In this document: in pieces, positions 60,427 through 64,000 of the stretch
Position numbering within the stretch: position 1 is the stretch's first letter
Layout of the letters: each line of letters begins with the position of its first letter
Origin: Billgrantia antri
GTDB lineage: Bacteria; Pseudomonadota; Gammaproteobacteria; Pseudomonadales; Halomonadaceae
Reading direction: 5' to 3'
DNA length: 64,000 bases
NCBI RefSeq assembly: GCF_019430905.1
Contig: NZ_JAHYCA010000002.1
Span: 496,001 to 560,000, forward strand
Position numbers and translations under genes: made by a program
The notes under the pieces: model-generated
Databases searched by the model: none
Seen by the model: only the letters and a program-made list of their open reading frames with translations
What the model was told of the DNA's origin: nothing

Positions 60427-61983
60427 ATGACCCGACGCAAGCCGATTGCCACCGGTTCCGACTGGAACTTCGAGATCCTCGAGGCGTATGAGCGAGAGTT
60501 GTCCAGGCTGGCCGACGAGTATCGGTTGGATACCTATCCCAACCAGATCGAAATCATCACCACCGAACAGATGATGGATGCCTATGCCAGCGTGGGGATG
60601 CCGGTGGGCTACCATCACTGGTCGTTCGGCAAGCAGTTCCTGGCGGTCGAACAGGCTTACCGGCGCGGCCAGATGGGGCTGGCCTACGAGCTGGTGATCA
60701 ACTCCGACCCCTGCATCGCCTACCTGATGGAGGAGAACACGCTGATGATGCAGGTGCTGGTCATGGCCCACGCCTGCTACGGTCATAACTCCTTCTTCAA
60801 GGGCAACTACCTGTTCCGCACCTGGACGGACGCCAGCTCGATCGTCGATTATCTGGTCTTTGCCCGCCGCTACGTCGCCGAGTGCGAAGAGCGTCACGGC
60901 GTGACGGCCGTCGAGCAGCTGCTCGACGCCTGCCACGCGCTGCAGAATTACGGTGTCGACCGCTACAAGCGACCATCGCCGATCTCCGCCGAGGAGGAGG
61001 TGCGCCGCCAGGCGGAGCGCGAGGAGTACCTCCAGGCACAGGTCAACACGCTGTGGCGTACCATTCCCGGGCGTCCGCAGGCGGATGCCCTACCCGGCAG
61101 CCTGGACAGCGAGGAGGACCCCCTGGGGCTGCATGCAGGAGGGCGCTATCCCCCCGAACCCCAGGAGAACCTGCTTTACTTCCTCGAAAAGAATGCCCCG
61201 CTGCTGGCGCCTTGGCAGCGCGAGATCGTGCGTATCGTGCGCAAGCTGGCGCAGTACTTCTATCCCCAGCGCCAGACTCAGGTGATGAACGAAGGCTGGG
61301 CCTCGTTCTGGCACTACACGCTGATGAACCGGCTCTACGACGAGGGGCTGGTCGACGAGGGGCTGATGCTGGAGTTCCTGCAGTCGCATACCGCGGTGGT
61401 CAGCCAGCCCGGTTTCGACAGCCCGTTCTACAGCGGTATCAATCCCTATGCGCTGGGCTTCGCCATGTTCAGCGACATCAAGCGCATGTGCGAGAACCCC
61501 ACCGACGAGGATCGCGAGTGGTTTCCCGACACCGCGGGCAGCGATTGGCTCGAGGCGGTGCACTTCGCCATGCGCAACTTCAAGGACGAGTCCTTCATCC
61601 AGCAGTTCCTCTCGCCCAAGGTGATGCGCGACCTCAAGTTGTTCAGCATCGTCGACGACGATCAGGAGGAGATGCTGGAGGTCACGGCGATTCACGACGA
61701 GCGTGGCTATCGTCGGATCCGCGAGGCGTTGGCGCAGCAGTATGCGCTGTCACTGCGCGAGCCTAATATCCAAGTCTTCGAAGCCAATATCCGCGGTAAT
61801 CGCTCGCTGACCCTGCATCACGTGCAGGACAGCAGGCGACCCATGGGCCGCAGCGTCTATCCGGTCATACGCCACCTGCACCAGCTGTGGGGATTTCCCG
61901 TGCGGCTGGAATCGCTCTCCGAGGACGGGACGGTGGCGCGGCGCTATCAATGGCCGCTACCCGACGAGGAGGGCAAGGAGTGA
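60427..61983 (+). CDS. ycgB: SpoVR family protein
   Basis: A 518-residue SpoVR/YcgB-type protein. It has the conserved GMPVGYHHWSFGKQF near residue 58, the helical histidine-rich AHACYGHNSFFKGNYLF and MNEGWASFWHYTLM. Function is unknown, but it always travels with PrkA and YeaH and is induced in stationary phase in enterobacteria. It begins 18 bp after yeaH. Confidence 0.95.
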   Translation: MTRRKPIATGSDWNFEILEAYERELSRLADEYRLDTYPNQIEIITTEQMMDAYASVGMPVGYHHWSFGKQFLAVEQAYRRGQMGLAYELVINSDPCIAYLMEENTLMMQVLVMAHACYGHNSFFKGNYLFRTWTDASSIVDYLVFARRYVAECEERHGVTAVEQLLDACHALQNYGVDRYKRPSPISAEEEVRRQAEREEYLQAQVNTLWRTIPGRPQADALPGSLDSEEDPLGLHAGGRYPPEPQENLLYFLEKNAPLLAPWQREIVRIVRKLAQYFYPQRQTQVMNEGWASFWHYTLMNRLYDEGLVDEGLMLEFLQSHTAVVSQPGFDSPFYSGINPYALGFAMFSDIKRMCENPTDEDREWFPDTAGSDWLEAVHFAMRNFKDESFIQQFLSPKVMRDLKLFSIVDDDQEEMLEVTAIHDERGYRRIREALAQQYALSLREPNIQVFEANIRGNRSLTLHHVQDSRRPMGRSVYPVIRHLHQLWGFPVRLESLSEDGTVARRYQWPLPDEEGKE

Positions 61984-62017
61984 CCCGGACCCAAGGGCGG
62001 CGGGCCTTGAGGCCCGC

Positions 62018-62353
62018 TCAGTCCGCGGTGACCCAGGACTGGCACCAGCCGCCGGATTCGACGCTGTTCTGCGGGAACAGTTGGCAACTCTCGTTGCGGC
62101 GTTGGAAGAACATGCAGTTGTGGCAGGCTTCACCCTCCTCGTAGGCGGGGTGGTCGCTGGCTTGCTCGGCCACTTCGACATAGTTCAGCGCCTGGGCCTG
62201 CTCGTCGCTGGGATCGAGCTTCGGCAGGCTCTGCGCAAAAGCCTGGCGCGACAGCACGCCGGCTCCCAGCGGCAGGGCGGCGATGGCCACCAGGCTTCGG
62301 CGTAGGAAGGTACGTCGGCTATGTACAGCCTGAGGCCGGCTCTCTTTGGCCAT
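62018..62353 (-). CDS. High-potential iron-sulfur protein (HiPIP)
   Basis: A 111-residue precursor with a twin-arginine signal (RRTFLRR followed by a hydrophobic stretch ending AFA) and a HiPIP domain whose four cysteines (CHNC, then two more in ESCQLF and GGWCQSW) hold a [4Fe-4S] cluster at high potential. It is a small periplasmic electron carrier that can donate to a cytochrome oxidase. It converges with spoVR; a 7-bp GCGGGCC hairpin lies between. Confidence 0.93.
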   Translation of the reverse strand: MAKESRPQAVHSRRTFLRRSLVAIAALPLGAGVLSRQAFAQSLPKLDPSDEQAQALNYVEVAEQASDHPAYEEGEACHNCMFFQRRNESCQLFPQNSVESGGWCQSWVTAD

Positions 62354-62680
62354 GGATTTCTCTCTCCTGCTTCGACACGGTCCAGACTTTCCGCTTCGGC
62401 CCAGACTGGCGCCATGGTCGCTGCTTCACGCACCAACCGATCTATCTGACTCAGCGCAGGGTCCGAAGTTCTTTATACGTCAAGCAGGGAACACGTTTTC
62501 TCTCGGGGGCGCAATTGCCAAGTGTATCGCACCGTAGCTGCCTGGTGTCGGGCGGTTTCAGAAGAATAGCGTAGGTAGCCGTGCGGCCTTGTAGAGGCAC
62601 GCATCGCCGGGCGGTAAACCTGGCCCCGCTACCCTACATTGGTTAGGGTGGGTTCACACTGCTGCTGCAAGGATGCCGTG
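62354..62680. other. Divergent intergenic region, HiPIP / CopD-like gene
   Basis: About 330 bp without a gene. It should hold both promoters. I find no clear terminator, operator or repeat. Confidence 0.5.
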
Positions 62681-63100
62681 ATGCCGTGGATCAAGGTGCT
62701 GCACATTGCCACGCTGCTGTGCTGGTGTGCGTCTCTGCTTTATTTGCCCGCCATGCTGCTGACGGGCGCCAAAGGACAGGAGGGGGCGTCTTTCGACGCC
62801 CCCGTTCCGGTATTGCTGCGCTTTCTCTTCACTTACGTCGCCACCCCTTTCGCCTTGCTGGCGATCATGAGCGGCACGGCGCTGTTTCTCGTCGGGCAGA
62901 TAACCGGCGGCTGGCTGGTGCTGAAGCTGATGGCAGTAAGCGGCATGGTGCTGTGCCATGTCCTGTGCGGCGCATTGATCGTACGCCTGGAGCAAGCGCA
63001 GCGCCGTTTTCTGGTGCCTGCCAGCGGGCTGCTCGCGATCGCCTCGGCAACGCTGATGCTCGCCGTCCTGGTGCTGGTGCTGAGCAAGCCGTTCGCTTGA
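62681..63100 (+). CDS. CopD/HemJ-like four-helix membrane protein
   Basis: A 139-residue membrane protein with four helices and histidines at HIATLL and VLCHVLCGAL, resembling CopD or HemJ-type proteins that bind heme or copper. AAGGA stands 8 nt before the ATG at 62681; the longer reading from 62639 begins with GSHCCCK and is not family-like. With a DUF2231 protein and an oxidase subunit II next to it, a role in oxidase assembly or in heme/copper handling is likely (inference). Confidence 0.75.
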   Translation: MPWIKVLHIATLLCWCASLLYLPAMLLTGAKGQEGASFDAPVPVLLRFLFTYVATPFALLAIMSGTALFLVGQITGGWLVLKLMAVSGMVLCHVLCGALIVRLEQAQRRFLVPASGLLAIASATLMLAVLVLVLSKPFA

Positions 63101-63145
63101 GGCATGACAAGGAGAGTCACGATGCCGAATCCTACTCAGTCTCTC

Positions 63146-63610
63146 TCACTTGTCGTCGATCTCGACGCCCACCGCCTTCTCGTAGACCAGCGTGCCCCCC
63201 AGGGCGCCGGTGAGGCCGACCAGGACAGCAGTGAGGAGGGACAGGGCGATGGCCCAGGGCAGCAGGTCGGTGGCCTCGAGGAAACGCCACAGCCAGTTGA
63301 GCGAGGCCAGCGACAGCATCATCACCGCCATGATGGCGTGACACCAGCCGAGCAGCTTGCGTCGGATCCGATGGATCGTGACCAGGTCGATCAGTCCCAC
63401 GGTGCTGGCAATCCAGCCGCTAAGTGCACCAACACCGGCCAGCCACAGGCCCGCCTGCGCCCAGAACACATCACCCGTATAGAGATAGGCAGCATCGCTG
63501 CCGACCAGCAGCAGCAGGCAGGCGACCGGGAAATGTACCAGGGTCGGGTGCATCGGGTGGCCGAAGATGGCAATGCGGCTATTGATGGTGCGGATCGGTT
63601 GGTCGGCCAT
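63146..63610 (-). CDS. DUF2231 membrane protein
   Basis: A 154-residue protein with four helices and the family motif GHPMHPTLVHFPVA near the N-terminus. DUF2231 proteins are small membrane proteins of unknown function, often found near cytochrome or copper genes; the histidines of the motif and the later CHAIMAV suggest a heme or metal site. The ATG at 63610 follows AAGGAC. It lies on the opposite strand between the CopD-like gene and the oxidase subunit II. Confidence 0.82.
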   Translation of the reverse strand: MADQPIRTINSRIAIFGHPMHPTLVHFPVACLLLLVGSDAAYLYTGDVFWAQAGLWLAGVGALSGWIASTVGLIDLVTIHRIRRKLLGWCHAIMAVMMLSLASLNWLWRFLEATDLLPWAIALSLLTAVLVGLTGALGGTLVYEKAVGVEIDDK

Positions 63611-63673
63611 GTTCGCGTCCTTTGCGATCGGTTCAGGGCTCTCACTGGCATTCAACGCCCTGGCCGGCATCGG

Positions 63674-64000
63674 GTCAACCGCCCGGGCCGGCTCCCTCGG
63701 TGGCCCCTGTGGCTGGCAGGCCTGCTGGCCGGCTGCGGCGGCGAGATGTCGATCCTGGACACTGCGGGGTCGGCCGCTCGCCAGCAGTTCTGGGTCTGGT
63801 GGGCCATGCTCGCCGTCGCCGTCGCCGTTTCTCTTGGCGTTTATGCGCTGTGGTTCTACACCTTTTGTCGCCGCGAGCCTGCGTCGCGTACGCCGCGCGA
63901 GGAGCGCCGCATCATGCTGCGCTGGGTGTTGGGTGGCGGCGTCGCGCTGCCGGTGGTCAGCATCGTTGCGCTGCTTGTGTTCGCCGCGCCCACCGGCCGT
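63674..64000 (+). CDS. Cytochrome c oxidase subunit II, second copy (3' truncated)
   Basis: The start of another oxidase subunit II that runs off the window. A signal with a lipobox (LWLAGLLAGC) is followed by MSILDTAGSAARQQFWVWW, a typical subunit II opening, and two membrane helices with the RREPASRTPR loop between. It differs in sequence from the ctaC product at 43204. The start codon is not resolved: the residues before the signal peptide are NRPGRLPRW, and the codon at 63674 is GTC, not GTG. The frame is open back to an ATG at 63122 (preceded by AAGGAG), which would overlap the whole DUF2231 gene antisense. Confidence 0.7.

Noticed and set aside
63122..63673. The ATG at 63122 as the start of the last gene
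   Set aside because: It has a good AAGGAG but would read about 180 residues antisense through the DUF2231 gene before reaching a signal peptide, which a lipoprotein cannot carry internally.

Overview
The window is a high-GC stretch of a gammaproteobacterial chromosome, most likely Halomonas or a close relative of the Halomonadaceae. The basis is gene content: a CrbS/CrbR acetate switch with acs and an ActP-like symporter, cbb3 and caa3-type oxidases side by side, an Anr/Fnr-type regulator, TtcA and FadH. The taxon call is inference. Nothing looks like a prophage, insertion sequence or CRISPR array. Genes are tightly packed with many 1-4 bp stop/start overlaps.

Layout. 1-2.5 kb: the 3' part of a phospholipase D/cardiolipin synthase-like gene, a YecA/UPF0149 gene and a SprT-like gene. 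2.6-4.6 kb: acs. 4.6-9.4 kb (minus): a non-homologous end-joining operon, ligD, a small eight-cysteine protein and two ku genes. 9.7-13.0 kb: an ATP-grasp ligase coupled to a CocE/NonD hydrolase. 13.2-14.3 kb (minus): two stress genes (YciF-like and a KGG-repeat protein). 14.6-25.3 kb: the acetate/carboxylate region with crbR, crbS (symporter-STAC-PAS-PAS-kinase-receiver), a hypothetical, an SSS symporter, a DUF4212 partner and, divergently, a CNB-CBS-DUF294 protein and a DnaQ-like exonuclease. 25.4-28.7 kb: ttcA, fnr/anr and hemN. 28.8-37.6 kb (minus): ccoNOQP, ccoGHIS and a SafE-like protein. 37.8-41.4 kb: an alpha/beta hydrolase, five tRNA genes (Val, Asp, Asp, Val, Asp) and fadH. 41.4-48.3 kb: sco and ctaG divergent from a caa3-type oxidase set (ctaC with a fused cytochrome domain, ctaD, ctaE, a small membrane protein and two cytochromes c).

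48.5-56.9 kb holds the most unusual segment: a complex-I-like membrane arm, NuoA, a NuoB/NuoD-like fusion, H, J, K, L, M and N. No NuoC, E, F, G or I is present, and the residues for cluster N2 and the quinone site are largely lost from A, B/D and H. The antiporter-like subunits keep most of their lysine/glutamate proton-path residues, so I infer an ion-translocating complex that no longer oxidises NADH. It lies directly behind the caa3 operon on the same strand.

57.2-62.0 kb: the prkA-yeaH-spoVR triad. 62.0-64.0 kb: a HiPIP, a CopD/HemJ-like membrane protein, a DUF2231 membrane protein and the start of a second, separate cytochrome oxidase subunit II that runs off the window.

Common threads are respiration at different oxygen levels (cbb3 under Anr, caa3, a further oxidase at the edge, HiPIP) and acetate use (acs, CrbSR, symporter). 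CrbSR would be expected to control acs about 12 kb away.
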